The translations under genes were made by a program, and so were the position numbers. The notes beneath the pieces were generated by a model. That model was not told the origin of the DNA. It saw only the letters and a list, made by a program, of their open reading frames with translations, and ran no database searches. DNA of 64,000 bases from Anisakis pegreffii (Eukaryota > Nematoda > Chromadorea > Rhabditida > Anisakidae), in assembly GCA_035041965.1 (NCBI GenBank), contig JAPYMA010003055.1, positions 62,001-126,000 of the forward strand, in the 5' to 3' direction. Shown piece by piece: positions 12,056 to 26,700 of this stretch (position 1 is the stretch's first letter; each line of letters opens with the position of its first letter).

Positions 12056-14260
12056 CTGAAATATACCGGGTCATTGCACTCCACCTGAAATACAGCGGGC
12101 CGCTGCTATTCATGCCGGGCCGCTGCACCGGACGATCAACAGAAGCATAACAACTACTTGTAATGCACTTGCTATCGAGCACTTTAATTATCGCCTCTTT
12201 TTATATTTTGTCTCATATCGAGAAAATACATTCGGAAAGCATACATAATGAACGTCGAATATTCAAACAGCAAGTAAGATTTACTGCATTCAATGTTTAC
12301 TAGATACAAGATTTAATGGATATACTGAATTATAAGGTTACTGGATTCATATAGCAAATGAATTACTGGATTATAATCAGTGATGTATTATATGGCTTGT
12401 ATTTGCGAACAAATGAGATTTTATGAATCTTCTATGATGAATCTGCAAAACATCACAACATGACGGTCTTTGCATGACGCATCAGAGAATTTGATAACAC
12501 ACAGTATACAGATGTTGCTAGAAGATAGCCGCAAAAGGCATCGTTCTTATGCAAAGTCGTATGTGGACAAATGTATGAATAGCTGCTGAAAACGGCATTC
12601 TCATCAGCTAAAACGGCATCGTTCGACGATAAGCACGGCATTCTGATGACTCAAGGAACGCCCCATTTTATAAAATATCGCAATAACGCTAACTAAATAT
12701 TAGTGAATGGAAGACCTGAACCTAATTCATTTCCTTGAAGTGTCAGCGTGTCTGTGATGGCTCATAATGAGATGTTATGATTGCCCTGTTATTCATCAAA
12801 CGGTGAGAAGTCCGTACGTCTGAGAAGTTGGAAAAATGACGTGTAATAGGCCGATCAGTAGGTGAATGAATGGGTCTTAACGTTTTCAGTAGAATTTCAT
12901 CTTAACGGATGTTCTTCACCTCCTTCTTGCAACACTCAGGAATAAGTAATTGAAAAAACCAAAACCTTATGCAAATTTAATGAATGAGCACAAAATACGA
13001 CATTAGCTGATCGATCAGCAGTGGATAAGGCAGGATTCGAAGCAATTGCTCTCTAATAGTGACGAATGAAAATTATATGGCTGGATATTGATGAAAAAGT
13101 TGATTAAATGGTGCACAAAACACATTCATTCGTGAAATCGGATTTCCATTCGAAGCGATTCAAACGATGAGGAAAAGGATCAGAAGAGACATTAGAGTAT
13201 CATTTGACGATAATCATGAATTACAGATGAACTGATAGGGAAGTAGCTTGACAACTAACGTCGTACATAGCATTTTCTCAAGTCATCAAGATAATACATT
13301 ACGGAAAAAAAGTACTTCTTATCACGATCCAGCAGCATAATTTTGTTTTCGATGATCACAAATGAAACCTATGAGATGAATTCCAGGGAATCCTGACTAT
13401 GAGGCTGCCAAAGTGAAAGTTAAGTGAACGAAAAGACATGAGTTCAACACTATGCAATCTGATTGAATATCATAGTTGCTAAGTGACAGGTTGGTTGCCA
13501 GTGGTTCTGTGCAACAAGAACAACAATTCGGAGCCCCTAGGATTTTCGCGAAAAAAAAGCACATTTCGTCTCGATTGAAAGGTTCTGTTGAGTGAATTTC
13601 GAAGAAACAGATGAAAATTTTAGAACGCCATCGTCAAAGCTTTTTGATCCTTACATATGAAAACACACACAGCGCGAGCAATTTTTTGTAAGGTTTCTGA
13701 TATTCGACCAACGTCACCCATTGACGTAAATGGTTATGAAGCATACGAAACCCTTCAAAACAACTATCAAATTATTGTCTATTGAATGACCACTGTAGAA
13801 GAGACATAGATATAGCGAAATAACTCTGTCGAAACTTGTAGTGCTTAACCGAATCACGTTCCCCAAAAAGTTTTCTTGAAAACTTGGACAACAAGTAACT
13901 AGGCAAAGTACAGTTTAATGACGAAAAATGGAAGCATAAGGGCACCACAACGCATATGGGACATCAATAGGAGACGCAGACTTCAGCTTAAAGTAATGTT
14001 CAACGCTTCTTAACGGAGCAGCATAATCGATGAAATAGTGCGATAAGATAGGGAATCAACGGTGAACGCTAATGTGGAGAGGCGCAACTCATTTAGTTAA
14101 TTGACGAATGTTCGCATCGTTTTCATTGCTAAATGCTTCTGAGGATAATTCGATCACGTAAATTGTTTTAGTTAATTCCAAAAAGTAATAAATTTTCAGC
14201 GCCATCCCGTTCTGCAATATTCATTCGAGTATAAGTGCATGAAATTCTTTCCGTAGTTAC
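12056..14260. other. Gene-poor stretch upstream of the four-span membrane gene
   Basis: It should contain the missing first exon and promoter of the minus-strand gene. The best exon candidate is 12510-12585 (minus), encoding a Cys/His-containing segment (ICPHTTLHKNDAFCGYLL). Near 12060-12125 a GC-rich patch repeats GGGCCGCTGC twice. No other gene was seen. Confidence 0.4.
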
Positions 14261-14655
14261 GCAATTCGTTTAATTAAGCTTTCTGGGGCGCAATTTCAGT
14301 AAAATAGTACAGTGCTTACAAGATAAAGGGAACATTCGGAACAATTTTTTGAACAGTTCGCCAGAATGTTTGCTGTCGTCAACAATGAGAAGAAAGCATG
14401 TGATTTTGCGCACCAAAGATTTCAATTTACTCAAATTGCATTCTGATTCAAACAGATGCGAGCAAATAAAATCATGTTCGAGTTCATTGCAACAATGGCA
14501 TTGCAATTCCTATGCATTCATACAATTCGTCCGATGACTTTTTCTGAAGAACAATTTCATGGAAATAGCACAGCGATAACGAGTTGAAGGGAACAGTTCA
14601 GAATCATTTGTGAACAATACACCAAAATGTTTGCTGTCGTCAACAATGTGCATAA
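14261..14655. repeat. Degenerate tandem duplication abutting the satellite
   Basis: Two diverged copies, starting at about 14261 and 14522 (period about 261 bp), share AATTCGT, CAATTTCA, AAATAG-ACAG, GGGAACA and a fully conserved 21-base block at the end (TTTGCTGTCGTCAACAATG core). They are not homologous by eye to the satellite that begins about 95 bp further on. Confidence 0.7.
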
Positions 14656-14748
14656 AAGACGGTGGGATTCTGGATGGAACTTTGACGATTGTCAGAGAAC
14701 TACGGGAATATCTCAAAAGAGCTTACGAAAGGGAATTCATTTTGCGTG

Positions 14749-17700
14749 GAGATATGTCTAAGTAAAGGGCCATATCTCCTCAGGAAAGCAAAACCGCTCA
14801 ACAAAATATATGTTTTTCTGAACGAACAGATCCAGCTGGATCGACTGGTGTAAAAAAATTCATATGTTACTGGGCAAACTTGAGCTCACGGTAACGTTGA
14901 AAGTGGCACTCGAGATAGTGTTAATAAAATGCCTATATCTCCTCAAGTAAGTCAAATTGCTCAGAAAAATTCATAACTGTCTGAATCTATAGGCTCCGCT
15001 GGATCCAACGGTGATAACAAATGCACATGCTTCCGGGCAAACCTGAGAAGACAGTTAGCTCGAAGATTGCAATCCGACTATTGCTAATATGAACGTATTG
15101 ATTGCTCTGCAGTGATCAATTCGCATGAATGAGTGCGACTGCGTTATCGAATTGAGATATGTCTAAGTAAAGGACTATATCACCTCAGGAAAGCAAAATC
15201 GCTCAACAAAGTATATGTTTTTCTAAACGAACAGATCCAGCTGGATCGACTGGTGTAAAAAAATTCATATGTTACCTGGGCAAACTTGAGGTTACGGTAA
15301 CCTTGAATGTGGCACCCGAGATTGTATTAACTAAGATGCCTATATCTCCTCAAGTAAGTCAAATTGCTCAGAAAAATTTATAATAGTCTGAATCTAAAGG
15401 CTCCGCTGGATCCAACGGTGACAAGAAATGCACATGTTTCCCGGCAAACCTGGGAAGACAGTTAGCTCGAAGATTGCAATCCGCCTATTGCTAATATTAA
15501 CGTATTGATTGCTCTGCAGTGATCAAATTCGCATGAATGAGCGCGACTGCGTTATCGAATTGAGATATGTCTAAGTAAAGGACTATATCTCCTCAGGAAA
15601 GCAAAATCGCTCAACAAAATATATGTTTTTCTGAACGAACAGATCCAGCTGGATCGACTGGTGTAAAAAAATTCATATGTTACTGGGCAAACTTGAGGTT
15701 ACGGTAACCTTGAATGTGGCACCCGTGATCGTATTAATAAGATGCCTATATCTCCTCAAGTAAGTCAAATTGCTCAGAAAAATTTATAATAGTCTGAATC
15801 TAAAGGCTCCGCTGGATCCAAGTGTGATAAGAAATGCACATGCTTCCGGGCAAACCTGAGAAGACAGTTAGCTCGAAGATTGCAATCCGCCTATTGCTAA
15901 TATGAACGTATTGATTGCTCTGCAGTGATCAATTCGCATGAATGAGCGCGACTGAGTTATCGAATTGAGATATGTCTAAGTAAAGGACTATATCTCCTCA
16001 GGAGAGCAAAATCGCTCAACAAAATATATGTTTTTCTGAACGAACAGATCCAGCTGGATCGACTGGTGCAAAAAAATTCATATGCTACTGGGCAAACTTG
16101 AGCTCACGGTAAGCTTGAATGTGGCACCCGAGATTGTATTAACTGAGTGGCTATAATTTCTCAAGTAAGTCAAACTGCTCAGAAAAATTTATAATAGTCT
16201 TAATCTAGAGGCTCCGCTGGATCCAACGGTAATAAGAAATGCACATGCTTCCGGGCAAACTTGAGAAGACGTTCAGCTCGTAGACTGCAATCGGGCTATT
16301 GGTAATATTAACGTATTGATTGCTCTGCAGTGATCAATTCGCATGAATGCGTTATCGAATTGAGATATGTCTAAGTAAAGGGCTGTATCTCCTCAGGAAA
16401 GCAAAATCGCTCAACAAAATATATGTTTTTCTGAACGAACAGATCCAGCTGGATCGACTGGTGCAAAAAAATTCATATGTTACTGGGCAAACTTGAGGTT
16501 ACGGTAACCTTGAATGTGGCACCCGAGACTGTATTAACTAAGATGCCTATATCTCCTCAAGTAAGTCAAATTGCTCAGAAAAATTTATAATAGTCTGAAT
16601 CTAGAGGCTCCGCTGGATCCAAGCGATGATAAGAAATGCACATGTTTCCGTGCAAACCTGAGTAGACAGTTAGCTCGAAGATTGCAATCCGCCTATTGCT
16701 AATATTAACGTATTGATTGCTCTGCAGTGATCAATTCGCATGAATGCGTTATCGAATTGAGATATGTCTAAGTAAAGGGCTGTATCTCCTCAGGAAAGCA
16801 AAATCGCTCAACAAAATATATGTTTTTCTGAACGAACAGATCCAGCTGGATCGACTGGTGCAAAAAAATTCATATGTTACTGGGCAAACTTGAGCTCACG
16901 GTAACCTTGAATGTGGCACCCGAGATTGTATTAACTTAATGGCTATATCTCCTCAAGTAGGTCAAACTGCTCAGAAAAATTTATAATAGTCTGAATCTAG
17001 AGGCTCCGCTGGATCCAACGGTAATAAGAAATGCACATGCTTCCGGGCAAACTTGAGAAGACGTTTAGCTCGAAGACTGCAATCGGGCTGTTGGTAATAT
17101 TAACGTATTGATTGCTCTGCAGTGATCAATTCGCATGAATGCGTTATCGAATTGAGATATGTCTAAGCAAAGGACTATATCTCCTCAGGATAGCAAAATC
17201 GCTCAACAAAATATATGTTTTTCTGAACGAACAGATCCAGTTGGATCGACTGGTGCAAAAAAATTCATATGTTACTGGGCAAACTTGAGCTCACGGTAAC
17301 CTTGAATGTGGCACCCGAGATTGTATTAACTAAGTGGCTATATCTCCTCAAGTAGGTCAAACTGCTCAGAAAAATTTATAATAGTCTGAATCTAGAGGCT
17401 CCGCTGGATCCAACGGTGATAAGAAATGCACATGTTTCCGTGCAAACCTGAGAAGACAGTTAGCTCGAAGATTGCAATCCGCCTATTGCTAATATTAACG
17501 TATTGATTGCTCTGCAGTGATCAATTCGCATGAATGAGCGCGACTGAGTTATCGAATTGAGATATGTCTAAGTAAAGGACTATATCTCCTCAGGAAAGCA
17601 AAATCGCTCAACAAAATATATGTTTTTCTGAACGAACAGATCCAGCTGGATCGACTGGTGCAAAAAAATTCATATGTTACTGGGCAAACTTGAGCTCACG

Positions 17701-20700
17701 GTAACCTTGAATGTGGCACCCGAGATTGTATTAACTTAATGGCTATATCTCCTCAAGTAGGTCAAACTGCTCAGAAAAATTTATAATAGTCTGAATCTAG
17801 AGGCTCCGCTGGATCCAACGGTGATAAGAAATGCACATGTTTCCGTGCAAACCTGAGAAGACAGTTAGCTCGAAGATTGCAATCCGCCTATTGCTAATAT
17901 TAACGTATTGATTGCTCTGCAGTGATCAATTCGCATGAATGAGCGCAACTGAGTTATCGAATTGAGATATGTCTAAGTAAAGGACTATATCTCCTCAGGA
18001 GAGCAAAATCGCTCAACAAAATATATGTTTTTCTGAACGAACAGATCCAGCTGGATCGACTGGTGTAAAAAAATTCATATGTTACTGGGCAAACTTGAGG
18101 TTACGGTAACCTTGAATGTGGCACCCGTGATCGTATTAACTAAGATGCCTATATCTCCTCAAGTAAGTCAAATTGCTCAGAAAAATTTATAATAGTCTGA
18201 ATCTAGAGGCTCCGCTGGATCCAACGGTGATAAGAAATGCACATGTTTCCGTGCAAACCTGAGTAGACAGTTAGCTCGAAGATTGCAATCCGCCTATTGC
18301 TAATATTAACGTATTGATTGCTCTGCAGTGATCAATTCGCATGAATGAGCGCGACTGAGTTATCGAATTGAGATATGTCTAAGTAAAGGACTATATCTCC
18401 TCAGGAAAGCAAAATCGCTCAACAAAATATATGTTTTTCTGAACGAACAGATCCAGCTGGATCGACTGGTGCAAAAAAATTCATATGTTACTGGGCAAAC
18501 TTGAGCTCACGGTAACCTTGAATGTGGCACCCGAGATTGTATTAACTAAGTGGCTATATCTTCTCAAGTAAGTCAAACTGCTCAGAAAAATTTATAATAG
18601 TCTGAATCTAGAGGCTCCGCTGGATCCAACGGTAATAAGAAATGCACATGCTTCCGGGCAAACTTGAGAAGACGTTTAGCTCGAAGACTGCAATCGGGCT
18701 GTTGGTAATATTAACGTATTGATTGCTCTGCAGTGATCAATTCGCATGAATGCGTTATCGAATTGAGATATGTCTAAGTAAAGGGCTGTATCTCCTCAGG
18801 AAAGCAAAACCGCTCAACAAAATATATGTTTTTCTGAACGAAGAGATCCAGCTGGATCGACTGGTGCAAAAAAATTCATATGTTACTGGGCAAACTTGAG
18901 CTCACGGTAACCTTGAATGTGGCACCCGAGATTGTATTAACTGAATGGCTATATCTCCTCAAGTAGGTCAAACTGCTCAGAAAAATTTATAATAGTCTGA
19001 ATCTAGAGGCTCCGCTGGATCCAACGGTGATAAGAAATGCACATGTTTCCGTGCAAACCTGAGAAGACAGTTAGCTCGAAGATTGCAATCCGCCTATTGC
19101 TAATATTAACGTATTGATTGCTCTGCAGTGATCAATTCGCATGAATGAGCGCGACTGAGTTATCGAATTGAGATATGTCTAAGTAAAGGACTATATCTCC
19201 TCAGGAAAGCAAAATCGCTCAACAAAATATATGTTTTTCTGAACGAACAGATCCAGCTGGATCGACTGGTGCAAAAAAATTCATATGTTACTGGGCAAAC
19301 TTGAGCTCACGGTAACCTTGAATGTGGCACCCGAGATTGTATTAACTATAATGGCTATATCTCCTCAAGTAAGTCAAATTGCTCAGAAAAATTTATAATA
19401 GTCTGAATCTAGAGGCTCCGCTGGATCCAACGGTGATAAGAAATGCACATGTTTCCGTGCAAACCTGAGAAGACAGTTAGCTCGAAGATTGCAATCCGCC
19501 TATTGCTAATATTAACGTATTGATTGCTCTGCAGTGATCAATTCGCATGAATGAGCGCGACTGAGTTATCGAATTGAGATATGTCTAAGTAAAGGACTAT
19601 ATCTCCTCAGGAAAGCAAAATCGCTCAACAAAATATATGTTTTTCTGAACGAACAGATCCAGCTGGATCGACTGGTGCAAAAAAATTCATATGTTACTGG
19701 GCAAACTTGAGCTCACGGTAACCTTGAATGTGGCACCCGAGATTGTATTAACTTAATGGCTATATCTCCTCAAGTAGGTCAAACTGCTCAGAAAAATTTA
19801 TAATAGTCTGAATCTAGAGGCTCCGCTGGATCCAACGATGATAAGAAATGCACAAGTTTCCGTGCAAACCTGAGTAGACAGTTAGCTCGAAGATTGCAAT
19901 CCGCCTATTGCTATTATTAACGTATTGATTGCTCTGCAGTGATCAATTCGCATGAATGAGCGCAACTGAGTTATCGAATTGAGATATGTCTAAGTAAAGG
20001 ACTATATCTCCTCAGGAGAGCAAAATCGCTCAACAAAATATATGTTTTTCTGAACGAACAGATCCAGCTGGATCGACTGGTGCAAAAAAATTCATATGTT
20101 ACTGGGCAAACTTGAGCTCACGGTAACCTTGAATGTGGCACCCGAGATTGTATTAACTTAATGGCTATATCTCCTCAAGTAGGTCAAACTGCTCAGAAAA
20201 ATTTATAATAGTCTGAATCTAGAGGCTCCGCTGGATCCAACGATGATAAGAAATGCACATGTTTCCGGGCAAAACTGATTAGACAGTTAGCTCGAAGAAT
20301 GCAATCCGCCTATTGCTAATATTAACGTATTGATTGCTCTGCAGTGATCAATTCGCATGAATGAGCGCGACTGAGTTATCGAATTGAGATATGTCTAAGT
20401 AAAGGACTATATCTCCTCAGGAAAGCAAAATCGCTCAACAAAATATATGTTTTTCTGAACGAACAGATCCAGCTGGATCGACTGGTGCAAAAAATTCATA
20501 TGTTACTGGGCAAACTTGAGCTCACGGTAACCTTGAATGTGGCACCCGAGATTGTATTAACTTAATGGCTATATCTCCTCAAGTAGGTCAAACTGCTCAG
20601 AAAAATTTATAATAGTCTGAATCTAGAGGCTCCGCTGGATCCAACGATGATAAGAAATGCACAAGTTTCCGTGCAAACCTGAGTAGACAGTTAGCTCGAA

Positions 20701-23700
20701 GATTGCAATCCGCCTATTGCTATTATTAACGTATTGATTGCTCTGCAGTGATCAATTCGCATGAATGAGCGCAACTGAGTTATCGAATTGAGATATGTCT
20801 AAGTAAAGGACTATATCTCCTCAGGAGAGCAAAATCGCTCAACAAAATATATGTTTTTCTGAACGAACAGATCCAGTTGGATCGACTGGTGCAAAAAAAT
20901 TCATATGTTACTGGGCAAACTTGAGCTCACGGTAACCTTGAATGTGGCACCCGAGATTGTATTAACTTAATGGCTATATCTCCTCAAGTAGGTCAAACTG
21001 CTCAGAAAAATTTATAATAGTCTGAATCTAGAGGCTCCGCTGGATCCAACGGTGATAAGAAATGCACATGTTTCCGTGCAAACCTGAGAAGACAGTTAGC
21101 TCGAAGATTGCAATCCGCCTATTGCTATTATTAACGTATTGATTGCTCTGCAGTGATCAATTCGCATGAATGAGCGCAACTGAGTTATCGAATTGAGATA
21201 TGTCTAAGTAAAGGACTATATCTCCTCAGGAAAGCAAAATCGCTCAACAAAATATATGTTTTTCTGAACGAACAGATCCAGCTGGATCGACTGGTGCAAA
21301 AAAATTCGTATGTTACTGGGCAAACTTGAGCTCACGGTAACCTTGAATGTGGCACCCGAGATTGTATTAACTTAATGGCTATATCTCCTCAAGTAGGTCA
21401 AACTGCTCAGAAAAATTTATAATAGTCTGAATCTAGAGGCTCCGCTGGATCCAACGGTGATAAGAAATGCACATGTTTCCGTGCAAACCTGAGAAGACAG
21501 TTAGCTCGAAGATTGCAATCCGCCTATTGCTAATATTAACGTATTGATTGCTCTGCAGTGATCAATTCGCATGAATGAGCGCGACTGAGTTATCGAATTG
21601 AGATATGTCTAAGTAAAGGACTATATCTCCTCAGGAGAGCAAAATCGCTCAACAAAATATATGTTTTTCTGAACGAACAGATCCAGTTGGATCGACTGGT
21701 GCAAAAAAATTCATATGTTACTGGGCAAACTTGAGCTCACGGTAACCTTGAATGTGGCACCCGAGATTGTATTAACTTAATGGCTATATCTCCTCAAGTA
21801 GGTCAAACTGCTCAGAAAAATTTATAATAGTCTGAATCTAGAGGCTCCGCTGGATCCAACGATGATAAGAAATGCACATGTTTCCGGGCAAAACTGAGAA
21901 GACAGTTAGCTCGAAGATTGCAATCCGCCTATTGCTAATATTAACGTATTGATTGCTCTGCAGTGATCAATTCGCATGAATGAGCGCGACTGAGTTATCG
22001 AATTGAGATATGTCTAAGTAAAGGACTATATCTCCTCAGGAGAGCAAAATCGCTCAACAAAATATATGTTTTTCTGAACGAACAGATCCAGCTGGATCGA
22101 CTGGTGCAAAAAAATTCATATGTTACTGGGCAAACTTGAGCTCACGGTAACCTTGAATGTGGCACCCGAGATTGTATTAACTTAATGGCTATATCTCCTC
22201 AAGTAGGTCAAACTGCTCAGAAAAATTTATAATAGTCTGAATCTAGAGGCTCCGCTGGATCCAACGATGATAAGAAATGCACATGTTTCCGTGCAAACCT
22301 GAGTAGACAGTTAGCTCGAAGATTGCAATCCGCCTATTGCTAATATTAACGTATTGATTGCTCTGCAGTGATCAATTCGCATGAATGAGCGCGACTGAGT
22401 TATCGAATTGAGATATGTCTAAGTAAAGGACTATATCTCCTCAGGAGAGCAAAATCGCTCAACAAAATATATGTTTTTCTGAACGAACAGATCCAGCTGG
22501 ATCGACTGGTGCAAAAAATTCATATGTTACTGGGCAAACTTGAGCTCACGGTAACCTTGAATGTGGCACCCGAGATTGTATTAACTTAATGGCTATATCT
22601 CCTCAAGTAGGTCAAACTGCTCAGAAAAATTTATAATAGTCTGAATCTAGAGGCTCCGCTGGATCCAACGATGATAAGAAATGCACAAGTTTCCGTGCAA
22701 ACCTGAGTAGACAGTTAGCTCGAAGATTGCAATCCGCCTATTGCTATTATTAACGTATTGATTGCTCTGCAGTGATCAATTCGCATGAATGAGCGCAACT
22801 GAGTTATCGAATTGAGATATGTCTAAGTAAAGGACTATATCTCCTCAGGAGAGCAAAATCGCTCAACAAAATATATGTTTTTCTGAACGAACAGATCCAG
22901 TTGGATCGACTGGTGCAAAAAAATTCATATGTTACTGGGCAAACTTGAGCTCACGGTAACCTTGAATGTGGCACCCGAGATTGTATTAACTTAATGGCTA
23001 TATCTCCTCAAGTAGGTCAAACTGCTCAGAAAAATTTATAATAGTCTGAATCTAGAGGCTCCGCTGGATCCAACGATGATAAGAAATGCACAAGTTTCCG
23101 TGCAAACCTGAGTAGACAGTTAGCTCGAAGATTGCAATCCGCCTATTGCTATTATTAACGTATTGATTGCTCTGCAGTGATCAATTCGCATGAATGAGCG
23201 CAACTGAGTTATCGAATTGAGATATGTCTAAGTAAAGGACTATATCTCCTCAGGAGAGCAAAATCGCTCAACAAAATATATGTTTTTCTGAACGAACAGA
23301 TCCAGCTGGATCGACTGGTGCAAAAAAATTCATATGTTACTGGGCAAACTTGAGCTCACGGTAACCTTGAATGTGGCACCCGAGATTGTATTAACTTAAT
23401 GGCTATATCTCCTCAAGTAGGTCAAACTGCTCAGAAAAATTTATAATAGTCTGAATCTAGAGGCTCCGCTGGATCCAACGGTGATAAGAAATGCACATGT
23501 TTCCGTGCAAACCTGAGAAGACAGTTAGCTCGAAGATTGCAATCCGCCTATTGCTAATATTAACGTATTGATTGCTCTGCAGTGATCAATTCGCATGAAT
23601 GAGCGCGACTGAGTTATCGAATTGAGATATGTCTAAGTAAAGGACTATATCTCCTCAGGAGAGCAAAATCGCTCAACAAAATATATGTTTTTCTGAACGA

Positions 23701-26700
23701 ACAGATCCAGCTGGATCGACTGGTGCAAAAAAATTCATATGTTACTGGGCAAACTTGAGCTCACGGTAACCTTGAATGTGGCACCCGAGATTGTATTAAC
23801 TTAATGGCTATATCTCCTCAAGTAGGTCAAACTGCTCAGAAAAATTTATAATAGTCTGAATCTAGAGGCTCCGCTGGATCCAACGATGATAAGAAATGCA
23901 CATGTTTCCGTGCAAACCTGAGTAGACAGTTAGCTCGAAGATTGCAATCCGCCTATTGCTAATATTAACGTATTGATTGCTCTGCAGTGATCAATTCGCA
24001 TGAATGAGCGCGACTGAGTTATCGAATTGAGATATGTCTAAGTAAAGGACTATATCTCCTCAGGAGAGCAAAATCGCTCAACAAAATATATGTTTTTCTG
24101 AACGAACAGATCCAGTTGGATCGACTGGTGCAAAAAAATTTATATGTTACTGGGCAAACTTGAGCTCACGGTAACCTTGAATGTGGCACCCGAGATTGTA
24201 TTAACTAAGTGGCTATATCTTCTCAAGTAAGTCAAACTGCTCAGAAAAATTTATAATAGTCTGAATCTAGAGGCTCCGCTGGATCCAACGGTAATAAGAA
24301 ATGCACATGCTTCCGGGCAAACTTGAGAAGACGTTTAGCTCGAAGACTGCAATCGGGCTGTTGGTAATATTAACGTATTGATTGCTCTGCAGTGATCAAT
24401 TCGCATGAATGCGTTATCGAATTGAGATATGTCTAAGTAAAGGGCTACATCTCCTCAGGAAAGCAAAATCGCTCAACAAAATATATGTTTTTCTGAACGA
24501 ACAGATCCAGCTGGATCGACTGGTGCAAAAAATTCATATGTTACTGGGCAAACTTGAGCTCACGGTAACCTTGAATGTGGCACCCGAGATTGTATTAACT
24601 AAGTGGCTATATCTCCTCAAGTAGGTCAAATTGCTCAGAAAAATTTATAATAGTCTGAATCTAGAGGCTCCGCTGGATCCAACGGTGATAAGAAATGCAC
24701 ATGTTTCCGTGCAAACCTGAGTAGACAGTTAGCTCGAAGATTGCAATCCGCCTATTGCTAATATTAACGTATTGATTGCTCTGCAGTGATCAATTCGCAT
24801 GAATGAGCGCGACTGAGTTATCGAATTGAGATATGTCTAAGTAAAGGACTATATCTCCTCAGGAGAGCAAAATCGCTCAACAAAATATATGTTTTTCTGA
24901 ACGAACAGATCCAGCTGGATCGACTGGTGCAAAAAAATTCATATGTTACTGGGCAAACTTGAGCTCACGGTAACCTTGAATGTGGCACCCGAGATTGTAT
25001 TAACTTAATGGCTATATCTCCTCAAGTAGGTCAAACTGCTCAGAAAAATTTATAATAGTCTGAATCTAGAGGCTCCGCTGGATCCAACGGTGATAAGAAA
25101 TGCACATGTTTCCGTGCAAACCTGAGAAGACAGTTAGCTCGAAGATTGCAATCCGCCTATTGCTAATATTAACGTATTGATTGCTCTGCAGTGATCAATT
25201 CGCATGAATGAGCGCGACTGAGTTATCGAATTGAGATATGTCTAAGTAAAGGACTATATCTCCTCAGGAGAGCAAAATCGCTCAACAAAATATATGTTTT
25301 TCTGAACGAACAGATCCAGTTGGATCGACTGGTGCAAAAAATTCATATGTTACTGGGCAAACTTGAGCTCACGGTAACCTTGAATGTGGCACCCGAGATT
25401 GTATTAACTAAATGGCTATATCTCCTCAAGTAAGTCAAACTGCTCAGAAAAATTTATAATAGTCTGAATCTAGAGGCTCCGCTGGATCCAACGGTGATAA
25501 GAAATGCACATGTTTCCGTGCAAACCTGAGAAGACAGTTAGCTCGAAGATTGCAATCCGCCTATTGCTAATATTAACGTATTGATTGCTCTGCAGTGATC
25601 AATTCGCATGAATGAGCGCGACTGAGTTATCGAATTGAGATATGTCTAAGTAAAGGACTATATCTCCTCAGGAAAGCAAAATCGCTCAACAAAATATATG
25701 TTTTTCTGAACGAACAGATCCAGCTGGATCGACTGGTGCAAAAAATTCATATGTTACTGGGCAAACTTGAGCTCACGGTAACGTTGAATGTGGCACCCGA
25801 GATTGTATTAACTAAGTGGCTATATCTTCTCAAGTAAGTCAAACTGCTCAGAAAAATTTATAATAGTCTGAATCTAGAGGCTCCGCTGGATCCAACGGTA
25901 ATAAGAAATGCACATGCTTCCGGGCAAACTTGAGAAGACGTTTAGCTCGAAGACTGCAATCGGGCTATTGGTAATATTAACGTATTGATTGCTCTGCAGT
26001 GATCAATTCGCATGAATGCGTTATCGAATTGAGATATGTCTAAGTAAAGGGCTGTATCTCCTCAGGAAAGCAAAACCGCTCAACAAAATATATGTTTTTC
26101 TGAACGAAGAGATCCAGTTGGATCGACTGGTGTAAAAAAATTCATATGTTACTGGGCAAACTTGAGGTTACGGTAACCTTGAATGTGGCACCCGTGATCG
26201 TATTAACTAAGATGCCTATATCTCCTCAAGTAAGTCAAATTGCTCAGAAAAATTTATAATAGTCTGAATCTAGAGGCTCCGCTGGATCCAACGATGATAA
26301 GAAATGCACATGTTTCCGTGCAAACCTGAGTAGACAGTTAGCTCGAAGATTGCAATCCGCCTATTGCTAATATTAACGTATTGATTGCTCTGCAGTGATC
26401 AATTCGCATGAATGAGCGCGACTGAGTTATCGAATTGAGATATGTCTAAGTAAAGGACTATATCTCCTCAGGAGAGCAAAATCGCTCAACAAAATATATG
26501 TTTTTCTGAACGAACAGATCCAGTTGGATCGACTGGTGCAAAAAATTCATATGTTACTGGGCAAACTTGAGCTCACGGTAACCTTGAATGTGGCACCCGA
26601 GATTGTATTAACTTAATGGCTATATCTCCTCAAGTAGGTCAAACTGCTCAGAAAAATTTATAATAGTCTGAATCTAGAGGCTCCGCTGGATCCAACGATG

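Noticed and set aside
24409..24624. 71-codon frame inside the satellite
   Set aside because: It exists only in a unit with a shortened A run and the 10-bp deletion; other copies break the frame, so it is a chance product of the repeat. The same holds for 29366-29548 and 32906-33103.
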